Shown here piece after piece: positions 1 through 12,623 of a stretch of 64,000 nucleotides of DNA; position 1 is the first letter of the stretch, and each line of letters starts with the position of its first letter. Source of the stretch: Costus lasius. Its lineage: Eukaryota > Streptophyta > Magnoliopsida > Zingiberales > Costaceae. Position numbers and translations under genes: made by a program. The stretch lies in contig JANVAS020000231.1 in assembly GCA_027563935.2 (NCBI GenBank), forward strand, positions 17,750,001-17,814,000, given 5' to 3'. The notes beneath the pieces are model-generated. The model saw only the letters and a program-made list of their open reading frames with translations, was not told the origin of the DNA and searched no databases.

Positions 1-1
1 A

Positions 2-3000
2 AGGGCGGTTCGGGATGCCTATGAAAAGCACGTCAATGATAGCATTGATGTCGCTTGCCTGATGCTAGCGTCTATGACGCCACCGCTGCAGCGTCAGCAT
101 GAGGATATGTCGGCTATAGAAATTATAGCGAACCTCAAGATGTTGTATGCTGCACAGGCGAGGACAGAACGCTATAATCTGACGAACCTCTTCTTTCAGA
201 GCAAACTGGCTGAGGGGAGCCCAGTGGGAGCTCACGTGCTCAAGATGATTGGGCACAAGGAGGCTCTGGAGAAACTGGGGCATACCATCAACCAGGAGCT
301 TGCTGTAGATATTATTCTGCAGTCTCTTCCGCCTTCTTTCGATGCGTTCATCATTAACTTTAATATGAACAAAATCGATTGTACGCCGGCAGAGCTGCTG
401 AATATGCTCTTGACTACTGAGGAAACTCTGAAGGGTAAGCCTTCAACCTCTGTCTTGTTGGTTCCTTCTAGGAACAAGAAGAAGGGGAAGAAGGGCAAGG
501 CCCCTGTCAAGAATTACAGCAAGGCCCTGAAACAGAAGGTGAAGCGGTCGAAGGATAACAGGTGTTTCCACTGTGGCCAGCTGGGTCACTGGAAAAAGGA
601 CTGTAAAGCGCTCCAAGGAGATAAGAGGGGAAGCATTGCTTCTGGCTCAGGTATATACGTGACGGAAGTCATGGTTTCATCTTCTTCTATATCATGGGTG
701 TTGGACACTGCATGTGGAGTTCACATTTATTCAAATGTGCAGGAACTCAAGAGAAGAAGGCAGGTGGGACAGCATGAGGTAGACCTACGCGTTGGAAACG
801 GGGCACGGGTTGCTGCTGTTGCTGTAGGAGACTATTTCATCACTTTACCATCTGGCATTGTATTAGAATTGAACAATTGTTATTTTGTACCCAGTATTAC
901 CAAGAATATTATCTCTATTCCTGCTCTTGTCAGGAAAGGATTTGCCTTTGAATGCAAGATTTCAAAGTGTGTTTTAACTTATGATAATATTGTGTATGCA
1001 ACTGGTTCAATTAACAATGGGTTATTCATGTTGGACATGGAATATTCTATACAAAACATTGATAATAAGAAAGCCAAGTATGCTGATGACAGCACCTTGC
1101 TATGGCATAGTCGTTTAGGCCATATAAACAAGAAGCGCATTAAGCGGTTGCATGATCATGGACTGCTGGGATCTTTCTCCTATGAGGAGATTGATACATG
1201 CAAAGCTTGTTTAATGGGTAAAATGACGAAGTCTCCTTTTCCTCACAAAGGTCAAAGGACTTCAGGTTTACTTGACCTGATACACAGTGATGTGTGTGGG
1301 CCTTTCAGTAAACATGCCAGAGGTGGCTATCAGTACTTCATTACCTTCACTGATGATTTCAGTAGGTATGGATATGTCTATTTAATGAGACATAAAAGTG
1401 AATCTTTTGACAAGTTCAAAGAGTTCAAAAATGAAGTACAAAATCAGTTAGGCCGAAATATCAAGGCACTTCGTTCTGATCGAGGTGGAGAATACCTGAG
1501 TCATACGTTTACTGACTATCTGAAGGAGTGTGGGATTATCTCATAGCTCACTCCGCCAGGAACACCGCAGTGGAATGGTGTGTCCGAGAGGAGAAATAGA
1601 ACGTTACTTGATATGGTTCGTTCTATGATGAGTCAGGCTACTCTTCCATATTCCTTTTGGGGTTTTGCACTGGAAACAGCTGCAAAGGTACTAAACCGAG
1701 TGCCATCCAAGGCAGTTTCAAAGACGCCATATGAGCTATGGTATGGGAAACAGCCTAGCTTGACATTTATCAGGATCTGGGGTTGCGAGGCTTATGTCAA
1801 AAAGCTCGCCTCTGGGAAACTGGAGAGCAGATCTGAGAAATGCATCTTTGTCGGTTACCCTAAGGAAACTAAGGGTTATTATTTCTACGATCCCAAAGAG
1901 AACAAGATATTTGTTGCTCGGACGGCCATATTTCTTGAGAAGGAGTTTCTTCTGCAAGAGGCCAGTGGGAGAGAAATAAAGCTGGATGAGATTCCAGAGG
2001 AAGGACAAAGTAGTCAGGCAGAGTTGGATGTGCCTGAGCCAGTAGATCAGGTTACTGAACAACCTGAGGCTCAGATATCACGGGAACCGCGAAGATCGGG
2101 TAGGATCCGTCGACAGCCTGAGCGCTATGTCGGAGTCTACATCATTGATAATGATGAACCCCTAACTTATGCGGATGTGGTCAGTGGACCGGAGTCAGCT
2201 AGATGGCTTGAAGCTATGCGAGCCGAGATGGACTCCATGTCAGATAACCAAGTCTGGGATTTGGTTGATCCGCCTCCGGGAGTAATCCCTATAGGCTGTA
2301 AATGGATCTTCAAGAAGAAGATTGACATGGATGGTAACGTGGTTACCTATAAAGGAAGGCTAGTTGCGAAAGGTTTCAAACAAATCTACGGGATAGATTA
2401 TGATGAAACTTTCTCACCTGTAGCCATGTTTAAGTCTATTCGGATTCTTTTCGCGATAGCTGCATATTACGATTATGAGATCTGGCAGATGGATGTGAAG
2501 ACAGCTTTCCTTAATGGAAATCTGGATGAGGATGTGTATATGACACAACCAGAAGGTTTCACTAATCCATCAGATCGTCATAAAATATGCAAGTTAAAGA
2601 AGTCCATTTATGGACTTAAACAAGCATCTAGGAGCTGGAATATTCGTTTTGATGAATCAATCTCTGAGTTTGGTTTCATCAAGAACGAGGATGACCCGTG
2701 TGTATATAAGAGGTTTAGTGGGAGCGTGATTACATTCCTAATCCTCTACGTCGATGATATCTTGATCATTGGAAATGATATTCCTGAACTGCATGCTGTT
2801 AAGGCATGGTTAGGAAAATGTTTCCAGATGAAAGATTTAGGAGAAGCAGCCTATGTATTAGGTGTGAAGATCTACAGGGATAGATCTAAGAGGCTTCTCG
2901 GGCTGTGCCAGAGTACTTACATCGATAAGGTCCTGGAGAGATTCCATTTAGAGAATTCTAAACGTGGATATCTTCCAGTCAGACATGGTCTGAATCTTTC

Positions 3001-3730
3001 GAAGAGTCAGTGTCCACAAACACAGACTGAGAAAGATGAAATGGACAATACGCCTTATGCTTCGGCTATTGGGTCCATTATGTATGCGATGTTGTGTACT
3101 CGCCCAGACGTCGCTTACGGGTTAAGCGTAACCAGTCGATTCCAAAGTAATCCAGGTTTGGCGCACTGGATTGCAGTCAAGAACATTTTAAAATATCTGC
3201 GGAGGACCAAAGATATGTTCTTGATATATGGTGGTCAGGAAGAACTCAGTATAGAGGGATATACTGACGCTTCGTTCCAGTCGGACCAGGATGATTTCCG
3301 ATCGCAATCAGGCTATGTTTTTAGCTTGAATGGTGGAGCAGTGGTGTGGAAGAGTTTCAAATAGTCAACTGTTGCTGATTCCACAACAGAAGCCGAGTAT
3401 GTTGCAGCCTCGGAAGCATCCAAGGAGGCAGTGTGGATTCGTAAGTTCGTGAGAGAACTTGGTGTCGTTCCTTCGAGTGCTGATCCTTTGGTTATCTTCT
3501 GTGATAACACTGGAGCCATCGCACAAGCAAAGGAACCGCGGTCGCACCAGAAGTCCAAGCACATATAGAGACGGTTTCACTTGATCCGGGAGATCATTGA
3601 TCGAGGCGAGATCAAAATATGCAAGGTTCATACAGATGACAATCTGGCAGACCCACTTACCAAGCCTCTGGCGCAGCAGAAGCATGAGAAGCACTGTAAT
3701 AATATGGGTTTGAGATTTCTCAACCATTAG
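2..3730 (+). pseudogene. Copia gag-pol polyprotein of P, three in-frame TAGs
   Basis: A single reading frame runs from the window edge to TAG 3728-3730. It encodes the end of gag, a zinc knuckle CFHCGQLGHWKKDC, protease (DTACG where D-T/S-G-A is usual), integrase with an HHCC zinc site and D,D35E residues, RT with YVDD, and RNase H. The frame is never shifted but is broken by TAG at 1544-1546, 3362-3364 and 3566-3568. At each of these the sister copies have CAG (Gln). It would give no complete polyprotein. One protease difference from the sisters is Tyr for Cys in VHIYS. The gag start is off-window. The PR-INT-RT-RNase H order identifies Ty1/copia. Confidence 0.93.
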
Positions 3731-3738
3731 ATTAAGTG

Positions 3739-3750
3739 CAAGTGGGAGAT
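3739..3750 (+). other. Polypurine tract of P
   Basis: The sequence caagtgggagat lies immediately before the LTR start TGTTGGGG. It is the plus-strand primer site and is found in the same place in B (15454-15465), A, C (26490-26501), D, F and H. Confidence 0.85.
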
Positions 3751-5438
3751 TGTTGGGGTATGCCCTTAAGGCTAATGTTTGAGGCCTTGGGATTGTATTA
3801 GTATCATGTAATAAACTCTTAAGTTTATAAAGGCATGGTTATTATTCAGGTTGTTACCTTGTCTGCTGTAATAAGTGTACTTCTGAATAATGTCTCAAAG
3901 CTGTTCAGCTAGGCTGACAGGCTATATGTCCTTAGTCGAGATATCTTGGTGAACATGAGACAGCCTTGATATGATTGAGACTAATATGAGTGCTAATCTT
4001 ATAGGATGCTTCGAGCATGGAATAAGATGTAGACTCATGGGTACATTGGATGTACTGGACAGACCCTACTGGGATATTCCATTGCTTGTCACAATGTGAA
4101 TAATCCTTGTAAGCAGCAAGTGGCACATGTCCTTTGACTTGAGATCACTTGTGTTTCTAAATGATGATTGTCATTGTTTTGAGGTAGTTCAATATCATTT
4201 GAAACATAATGATTATAGACTATCTTGGATGGTGAGCTTGAATCAGGTTAGGACACTAGTGATAGACATAGGATTGTCGTCTCCTTGTTTAAGGAGTGTG
4301 TTGTTCTAAAGGGCCCCCTTATGAGATGATTGAGATAGTGTATGGCCATACCCAGATGACTATGTGCATCTGATCTAATCATGCTCATCGTATTGGAGTT
4401 ACAGGCTTGACATGCTTGTCCAATAAGAACATCCAGTGGTAAAGGACATATGTATGCCTTGTGAATTGAGTCACACTTGTGCTATGGTTTGGGAGTAGTC
4501 TTGGAAGACTCTTTCCTTTATATCGGGAGACAGTGATGTGTTGCTAGATACCCCTCACTGATCGTGATAACGTAAGTTATCGTTACCGACATTTAGAGGA
4601 AACCCTCAGGGTCGCACAATTTGGTGATATGGCTTACTTAAGTCAGATCGTATGGACTGGATTCTTTGAGTTCAGATTAAAGGGATTTAATCTCTGATTG
4701 TAAGTGAGATCTGGTCTGATCATGTTTGATTGATTAGGGCTTGAGATCGGTAAGCTTCGATCGAGAGAGGTGATGCTAGATCGGAGAGATCAGGGGCATC
4801 AGGAGATGAACGGTTGGATCATAAGCCTTGGGGTTCGATTTGGTCTAGACCAAGTGGCTTGAGCTATTTCGGTTTGGTTTGATGAACCAAAGCCGATTTG
4901 ACATTTTGGATTGAACCGGTTCACAAATATGAACGCTTGGTTCAATGCCAAAATGCGTTTTGGGTTGGCTTGAACGCATGGCTTGATTGACTTCCATTTA
5001 TGGAAAGTCATCAAGGGCCGGTTTTGCTTCAATGCCAAAACGCTTATGCGTTGAGCTCCTCACTTAAACGCCTTGATTCTTTTCGAGGTGTGGTTGACGA
5101 AGGTGTGGAGTAGACATCCAAGAGAAGCTCTCGGCCGAACGGATTCATCTCATCAAACCCTTTCCATTCGACAAGAGAAGGCTTGGGTGTCTTGCTAGCA
5201 CAAGAGATCTCAAGGAAGTGAGCATCTTCATCTTGTGTGTGGACTTGTGGAGGAGACCTAGTTTGATCTCTTCTTCCAAGCCGAATTCCAAGCTTATGGC
5301 GTTGGTATGATTTCTCATAACTTAAGTTGATCATATAGTTTCATATGCGATTTTGAAACCCTATTTTCCGCCATGCATGCTAGATGCGCATGATTAGGGT
5401 TTTTCCCCCCCCCCCCCTTTATGTTAGGGGTTCCTTCA
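3751..5438 (+). repeat. 3' LTR of P (1688 bp)
   Basis: It starts TGTTGGGGTATGCCC directly after the polypurine tract and ends TTCCTTCA. It carries the family landmarks: a GGGCCCCC block near 4310, the AGTCTT/AAGACT inverted repeat, a TATA-like tttatat, and the hairpin GATAACGTAAGTTATC at 4566-4581. Near its end the C run after agggttttt is 13 long (5405-5417), longer than in most sister LTRs. No gene lies here; short ORFs on either strand recur only because the LTR is repeated. Confidence 0.92.
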
Positions 5439-8037
5439 CTTCACACTTATCATCCCAAATAAACTTAGCCTCCTTTCTGGTTAATTTAGTTAAAGGACCC
5501 GCCAGCTTGGAGAATCCCTCAACAAATCTCCGGTAGTAACCTGCTAAACCCAGGAAACTTCTGATCTCAGTAGCACTAGTCGGTCTTCCCCAATTAAGGA
5601 TAGCTTGCACTTTAACTGGATCCACAGACACCCCTTGACCAGAAATCACATGCCCAAGGAAACTAATCTTTTCCAGCCAGAATTCACACTTACTAGCCTT
5701 GGCATATAATCGGTTCTTCCTCAAGATCTCCAATACTCTGCGCAAATCACCGACATGATCTGAGGTAGTCTGAGAGTACACCAATATATCGTCTATAAAG
5801 ACCACCACACAAGAGTCAAGCAACTCATGGAATACCCTGTTCATCAAATCCATGAAGATAGCAGGTGCATTCGTCAGTCCAAAAGGCATAACTAAAAATT
5901 TGAAATGCCCATACCTGGTCCTGAAAGCAGTCTTAAATATATCCTCATCCTTGACTCTAAGCTGATAATATCCTGATCTCAGATCAATCTTAGAGAACAC
6001 TGTAGCTCCCTGTAATTGATCAAATAGGTCATCAATTCTGGGAAGAGGATACTTATTCTTGATAGTCACTTGGTTAAGCTGCCTGTAGTCTATACACATC
6101 CTCAGGGTTCCATCTTTCTTCTTTACAAACAACACTGGCGCTCCCCAAGGTGAAGCACTAGGCCGAATATATCCTTTCTCTAACAATTCCTCCAGTTGTT
6201 TCTTAAGCTCGGCCAACTCTGAAGTAGCCATACGATAAGGAGCTCTGGAGATAGGTGCCGTACCTGGCGCCAACTCAATGCCAAATTCTACTTCTCTAAT
6301 CGGTGGCAAACCTGAAAATTCTTCAGAGAACACATCAGGAAATTCTTTCACCACCGCCATCTGAGTCAGATCAGAAGTAGACTCATCCTGCACCTTAACA
6401 TGCGCAAGATAACCCTTGCACCCATTAGCAAGTAATTTCCTGGCCTGCAGGAAAGATATCACATGCGGTCCTTGGTCTGACACTAGACCTCTCACAAACA
6501 GTCGATTCCCATCTAACAAATTCAAAGTGATTACTTTCTCAAAGCAATCCACAGAGGCATGATGGGAAGACAACCAATCCATTCCTAAGATGATATCATA
6601 ATCTTGCATGTCTAAGAGGATTAGATCTACCAGAAACTCATAACCCTCTACATGTACTACACAGTCAGCACACACAGTGTCTATAGATAATGATTTTCCT
6701 AAGGGAGTACTGACAGACACAACATAATCTAGCATCTTAGGTACAACAGGTAAACATGCAGCAAATCTAACAGATACAAAAGACAAATTTGCACCAGGAT
6801 CAAATAGAATGCGAGCTAACTGATCAAATACAAATAAAGTACCTTCCACGACGGATCGGGAAGCTCGTGTATCCTTCTCAGCCACGGCATACACTCTAGT
6901 CTGGACTGTAGGCTTATCTGCGCCTCTAGGTTGCATCTCAGGTTCTCTGCAGTCCTTAGCCATGTGCCCTGGTTTCTTACACCTGAAGCATACACCATTC
7001 TTCCTATGGCAGTCTTTCACTAGATGTCCCTTGAGCCCACAATGACTACAAGTGATACCGTTTCTTGCCTCCCTGGCATCCCTGAACTGCTGTGGTGCAT
7101 CCCTGGACTGCTGCGGTGCCTTGTAGGAGTAAGGCTTATACCTGCTCTTCTTATAATCTTTATGCCTAGGGTACTTCTTACCCTTGCCGCCACTGCCATG
7201 CTGAGGAACCGCCGCCTCAGCTGCAGGAACTACTGTCACGGCAACATGAGAACTCCTCTCAGATATATACCTCTCAATGGTGCGCGCTCGCCCAACAGTT
7301 TCAACATAGGTCTCCAAGTGTTGAGCACCAACCTGCTCTCTAATGTCCCATCTGAGACCTCTGAGAAACTTGGTAGCTCTCCTCTTTTCAGTGTTTATCA
7401 GGTGAGGAGCATACTTTCCCAATTTCGTGAACTGTAATTCATACTGGTCCACTGTCATATCACCCTGCTCCAGGTGAATAAATTCCACCTCTCGGTCCTC
7501 AACCAAGCTATCTGGGAAATACTTCTCGTTAAATCGAGACAAGAAGTAAGGCCAGTCTACAGTGTCATATCTTTCTTCGGCAAGTCTCACCACGCCTTTC
7601 CACCACTCATCTGCGTCAGCACGCATCATGTAGGTGGTCAGACATAACTTGTCTTCGTCCGAGCAACGCATAACTTGGAAAATCTTTTCCAAGCACAGCT
7701 GCCAATTTTCGGCATTACTGGATTCTGAGCCCCCATAAAAAGAGCTGGGACCCAGTTTCTGGAATTCACTCACAAGTGAAGCATAGCGCCTGTGAGCGCC
7801 CTCCTGAGAGTCATCCCCCACTGCTCGAGTAGTAGTCTGGGGTCTCTCTTGAGTCAGCTGCTGCAAGAGCTGCTGTTGTGGTTCCTGGTGCTGAGTCTGC
7901 TGCTGCTGCAGCATCTGAGCTTGCCTTTCTATCATAGCACCTTGTTGCTGAACCATGCCAGTTAGAGCCTCAATAGTTCTCGTGAGGTTCGGGGTCTGCT
8001 CGCCCTCATCACTAGCATTTCCTCTGGTTCGCACCAT
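5439..8037 (-). pseudogene. Gypsy gag-PR-RT of G, cut by P
   Basis: One open frame starts at ATG 8037 (MVRTRGN). Gag has a Gln-rich coiled segment near residues 25-70, a capsid-like region, and two zinc knuckles ([14 protein letters not shown] and [14 protein letters not shown]). Protease follows, with D413-P414-G415 (6793-6801) where D-S/T-G is expected, then the flap-side ILGMDWL. RT is well preserved, with the CIDYRQLN motif and FIDD at residues 747-750 (5788-5799). The frame breaks off in the RNase H connection (FIWDDKCE), where P is inserted; the last few codons belong to P's LTR. The order gag-PR-RT-RNase H identifies Ty3/gypsy. The ATG lies about 135 bp from the primer site, as is usual for such elements. 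Confidence 0.9.
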
Positions 8038-8172
8038 CTTAAATTCAAATTCCTACACGCACATATCATAGTCACACACATATCATAGTCAGGAAAACAA
8101 TCATAAACCTATTAGGTGTCTAGCAATACACAAACATGTTTTCCCCCAAACTAAGTTTTAGCTAGCCAACTC

Positions 8173-8183
8173 CTCTGATACCA
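8173..8183 (-). other. Primer-binding site of G
   Basis: Plus-strand ctctgatacca is the reverse complement of TGGTATCAGAG, complementary to initiator tRNA-Met. It lies 3 bp from the LTR end at 8187. Confidence 0.85.
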
Positions 8184-8186
8184 TTC

Positions 8187-11113
8187 TGTAACATCCCACA
8201 TTCTTAACCCCAAACAAATGGCACAATTCACAAATGATACAGGATGTTTCATATAAGATCGATCATATGCTAGGTAAAACCGAGTTCAAGAAAACACGAT
8301 CTGAAAAATTTCCATAAATCCATACACACAAATTCACAAAACTCAAATCTCATAAATCTCGTAAGGGTACCTGCCACCACGCAATCCTTGCACTAGACAT
8401 ATGCAAGGCAACAGTTATATCAAAACCGATTAAAATTCATAAAATCCATAAAGGTACCTGCCACCAGGCAATACTTGCACTAGACATATGCAAGTTACAG
8501 GGTATATCAAAACCGATTTCACAGAATTTACAACAAGCCGAAATTCAAAACAAAATCACAAAATCGATTTTATAAACTCATACCAAACACCGAAACCAGG
8601 CTGAAGCCCGCGGTGACACAAAAATCAAACTCAGTTAACTGCCACAATCTGGCAACACAAATTCACATAGTTCACATGGTTCACATCACATGGTTCACAT
8701 AGTTCATATAAATCATATGGTTTAGCCACAACCGGCTCCAGAAAATTTTAGCATAAAAGTTCTTAAGCAGCAAACATAATATCCACGCCAATGTTACTCA
8801 TGAAATGCGCCCCTGCTCTATGCCTGAAAATAATGAGGGGTGAGCTACACAGCCCAGTGAGTGGATAGTCTAAATCGACCATCCATAACATACACTCAAA
8901 AATATAGGCAGATTATTTTAAAAATCTTTAACAAGAACATTATGTCAACATATAACAAAATAAAGAAACAGAAATCATATAGACAGTCAGATGTACACAC
9001 TAGCATATAACAAACTCATGTTCACAAACTCAGTTTCTAGAGTTTTACTCTAAACCACTAAACACACCAACACATAAGCAACCTAGTTGTCCAGCATATT
9101 CAGTAGTGACCAATATGGTCTAACCCGGCTTGGCCAAAGCACTGGGAGCTGCATGCAACACATAAACCTGGACAGTGAGTAGAATCAAGAGGTGGCCCCC
9201 GCCAGGTCACGACGTGGCACTTTGCTCTCTCACCCCATAACACATCAGAGTGATGACATCAAGAGGTGGCCCCTGTCTGATCAAGACATGGCACTTTGCG
9301 TCAAAAACCCGTTCTCCCAAAAGGTTCCTACTGGACAACAGACACATCTTATTTCATATTTCACATAGGTGAACATATTTCACAAAGGTGGACTCCTAAG
9401 TGTCAACTAGACTCTAGGATAGTCATCACAAAAATCATATCGGGCAGGCTGAACATCAACCCCCATCACAATAATCATAATAGGCAGGCTGAACATCAAC
9501 CTCCTCACATATCACAATACAGGGCTGAAATTCAAACCCTTAACATAACACATAAGGACTATCCCCTTGAGTCCATAGTTACACCTAGCCTTAGTCCTAA
9601 CCATCACATAATCTCATAATTTTCCAAATTCACATAACTCATAATTTTTTTCCCAATTCACATAATCACACATATTGTTCAAAATTCACATGATCACACA
9701 TATTGCTCAAAATCATATAACATAACACATAATATTTTATATTCGAACATCACCGAATATAGTGTAGTCCTTAAATTTCAGGCTGGTCAGTTCAGTGTAA
9801 TTTTGCTAAATTATCACCCAATGTTCTCAAACATGATTACATGATCTTAATTAAATAAACATGAGTTTTACAACATAACATTATTGGCAATTTATCAAGC
9901 ATCCATAAAATTCGACATATAACATTTATCATGCGCCCCTAAAATCAACATAAAATTTAAAGCATAATTGCTTTACAAATCACACATGTAACCCACGGTT
10001 TCAAACATAATATCAATTTAAAAATACACCTTAATTAACACCTTAGTTAAGAAGAATTTCATACTCAAGATCAATGATTTAATGCTTCCTAAACTCCACA
10101 CAATAATTACCCTAAATTCGGTTTTCATGGAGATATGCCTTAAATTCGGTTTTCATGGAAAATACCCTAAACTAACTTTTCATGGAGAAATATCAAGATT
10201 CAATTCACATGTAAACATGTTAACCACAATATCAAGATTAATATCAAATTTCGGTTTTCATGAATAAATGGTTCAAATTCGGTTTTTAGCATGATAAAAC
10301 TTTCCAATCAATCTAACTCATTAATTAATACAACCAAATTGCTAGGAATCGAAAAGACACACCACTCACCTCTTAAACCAAAAATTCTCCACAAAAGAAA
10401 TCGTCTAAAGCTTTTAAGTCGCCCAAAAATCTTCAAGAACCCGCCAAAGGAATTTCTTCTCTTCAAGGAAAAATCGCCAAGGGAAGAAGATGAAGAAAAT
10501 CACCTCAAAACTCTTCAAGAATCACCACTTCTTCTCAAGCCGTCGCCCACAATTTTCCTCAAGCCAAAATCGCCAAAAACTCTTACCCTAAGCGCAATTC
10601 CCACTTAAACTTTGGATTTTAAAATTTTAAACCCATTAACCCATTAATTCAAATAGGTTTAACCCATTTAACTACTAAATTCGAATTTTAAAATCCAATT
10701 AGTTAATCCGATTAGGACTTAATTCATTTAACTAATAAATTGAATTTTAAATCTAATATCCAATTAATTATTTCACTTAAACACAAATCCAATAAGGATT
10801 TAATTAATATCCAATAAGAATTTAATTAATTAACCAATAAGGTCTAATTAATTAACCAATAAGTTCTAATTAATTAACTTACAATTTACAACCATACATC
10901 CTAATTAATTTATCATGAACAACCAATAATAATTTATCATAAATCAGCCAACAATCAAATAAATAATCTCTAATTTATTTACAATAAATTAACAACCAAA
11001 ATCTCTAGTTAATTAACTATAATTTGACAACCAATACATAAAATTATCATAGTCAATAATTTTATTTAAATCAAAATAATGCTTACCAGAACTTAAGATC
11101 CTTGGATCTTACA
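8187..11113 (-). repeat. 5' LTR of G (2927 bp)
   Basis: Bounded by TGTAACATCCC on the left and ...GGATCTTACA on the right, so it has TGTAA/TTACA inverted ends. It is AT-rich and non-coding, with internal short tandem repeats. The right part (10620-11090) is a run of near-repeats of taattaattaaccaataa. No second copy is in the window, so the borders rest on the primer site and on the clean junction with copia B. Confidence 0.82.
8366..8539. repeat. 87-bp tandem duplication in G LTR
   Basis: Two diverged copies, starting at 8366 and 8453, share ggtacctgccacca, gcaat.cttgcactagacatat and tatatcaaaaccgatt. A second tandem pair with period 74 begins at 9184 and 9258 (atcaagaggtggcccc ... gcactttg). 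Confidence 0.75.
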
Positions 11114-11118
11114 ATATT

Positions 11119-12623
11119 AACAAGAAACGCATTAAGCGGTTGCATGACCATGGACTGCTGGGATTATTCTCCTATGAGGAGATTGATACATGCAAAGCTT
11201 GTTTATTGGGCAAAATGACGAAGTCTCCTATTGTTAACAAAGGTCAAAGGGCTTCAGGTTTACTTGACCTTACACACAGTGATGTGTGTGGGCTATTTAG
11301 TAAACATGCTAGAGGTGGCTATTCATACTTCATTACCTTTACTGATGATTTCAGTAGATATGGGTATGTCTATCTAATGAGACATAAAAGTGAATCTTTT
11401 GACAAGTTCAAAGAGTTCAAGAATGAAGTACAGAATCAGCTAGGCCGAAATATCAAGGCACTTCGTTCTGATCGAGGTGGAGAATACCTAAGTCGAGAGT
11501 TTATTGACTATCTGAAGGAGTGTGGGATTATCTCACAGCTCACTCCGCCAGGAACACCGCAATGGAATGGTGTGTCCGAAAGGAGGAACAGAACCTTACT
11601 AGATATGGTTCGTTCTATGATGAGTCAAGCTACTCTACCTTACTCCTTTTGGGGATTTGCACTGGAAACAGCTGCAAGAGTACTAAACCGAGTGCCATCC
11701 AAGGCAGTTTCAAAGACTCCATATGAGTTATAGTATGGGAAACAGCCGAGCTTGACATTTATTAAGATCTGGGGTTGCGAGGCTTATGTCAAAAAGCTCG
11801 CCTCTGGGAAACTAGAGAGCAGATCTGATAAATGCATCTTTGTTGGTTACCCTAAGGAAACTAAGGGTTATTATTTCTACGATCTCAAAGAGAACAAGGT
11901 ATTTGTTGCTCGGACGGCTATTTTTCTTGAGAAGGAATTTCTTCTGCAAGAGGCCAGTGGGAGAGAAATAAAGCTGGATGAGAATCCAGAGGAAGGACAA
12001 AGTAGTCAAGCACAGTTGGATGAGCCTGAGCCGGTAGAACAGGTTATTGAACAACCTGAGGCTCAGATATCACGGGAACCGCGAAGATCGGGAAGGATCC
12101 GTCGACAGCCTGAGCGCTATGACGGAGTCTACATCATTGATAATGATGAACCCCTTACTTATGCGGATGCGGTCAGTGGACCGGAGTCAGCTAGATGGCT
12201 TGAAGCTATGCGAGCCGAGATGGACTCCATGTCAGATAACCAAGTCTGGGATTTGGTTGATCCGCCTCCGGGAGTAATCCCTATAGGCTGTAAATGGATC
12301 TTCAAGAAGAAGATTGACATGGATGGTAACGTGGTTACCTATAAAGGCAGGCTAGTTGCGAAAGGTTTCAAACAAATCTACGGGATAGATTATGATGAAA
12401 CTTTCTCTCCTGTAGCCATGTTCAAGTCAATTCGGATTATTCTTGCGATAGCAGCATATTACGATTATGAGATCTGGCAAATGGATGTGAAGACCGCTTT
12501 CCTTAATGGAAAACTGGATGAGGATTTGTATATGACACAACCTGAAGGTTTCACTAATCCATCAGATCGTCATAAAATATGCAAGTTAAAGAAGTCCATT
12601 TATGGACTTAAACAAGCATCAAG
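11119..12623 (+). pseudogene. Copia pol of B, integrase to RT (first segment)
   Basis: The frame opens at an integrase zinc region cut by gypsy G. It continues through the integrase catalytic core, the [20 protein letters not shown]-terminal part, and RT up to the motif YGLKQAS, where solo LTR S1 is inserted. A nonsense codon TAG at 11731-11733 replaces TGG (Trp) of the sister copies, just after SKTPYEL. There is no frameshift. Gag, protease and the integrase N-terminus lie left of the window. Confidence 0.9.

Larger units (their letters stand above)
1..5438 (+). mobile_element. Copia element P (5' part outside window)
   Basis: Ty1/copia LTR retrotransposon seen from inside gag to the end of its 3' LTR; its 5' LTR and leader lie left of the window. 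The LTR end (ttcctTCA at 5438) is followed directly by the gypsy G coding frame, so P inserted into G. The expected TSD is cttca at 5439-5443; the partner copy lies off-window. It belongs to the same family as B, C, A, D, F, H, S1 and S2, and is among the youngest layers because it sits on top of G, B, C and E. Confidence 0.93.
5439..11113 (-). mobile_element. Ty3/gypsy element G (5' portion)
   Basis: Minus-strand gypsy element with 5' LTR at right (8187-11113), primer site, a short leader and a gag-PR-RT frame. Copia P cuts it at 5438/5439, and the rest of pol and the 3' LTR must lie left of the window. Its LTR ends ...TTACA at 11113 and is followed by copia B integrase sequence, so G inserted into B. 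The expected TSD is atatt at 11114-11118. Two zinc knuckles and a roughly 2.9 kb LTR suggest a Del/Tekay-type chromovirus, but no chromodomain is visible because integrase is outside. Confidence 0.9.

Noticed and set aside
3932..4126. A 64-codon antisense ORF repeated in nearly every copia LTR (also at 13965, 15647, 16839, 24227, 29345, 35276, 50582, 60526)
   Set aside because: It starts at non-ATG codons, follows overall LTR similarity and is broken in F (TAG after a few codons). No codon-level conservation beyond the DNA itself was apparent, so it is treated as a shadow of the repeat.
10620..11090. Taattaatt-rich repeats as a possible satellite, origin or matrix attachment region
   Set aside because: They fall wholly inside the gypsy LTR and are simple AT-rich near-repeats; nothing supports a separate element.
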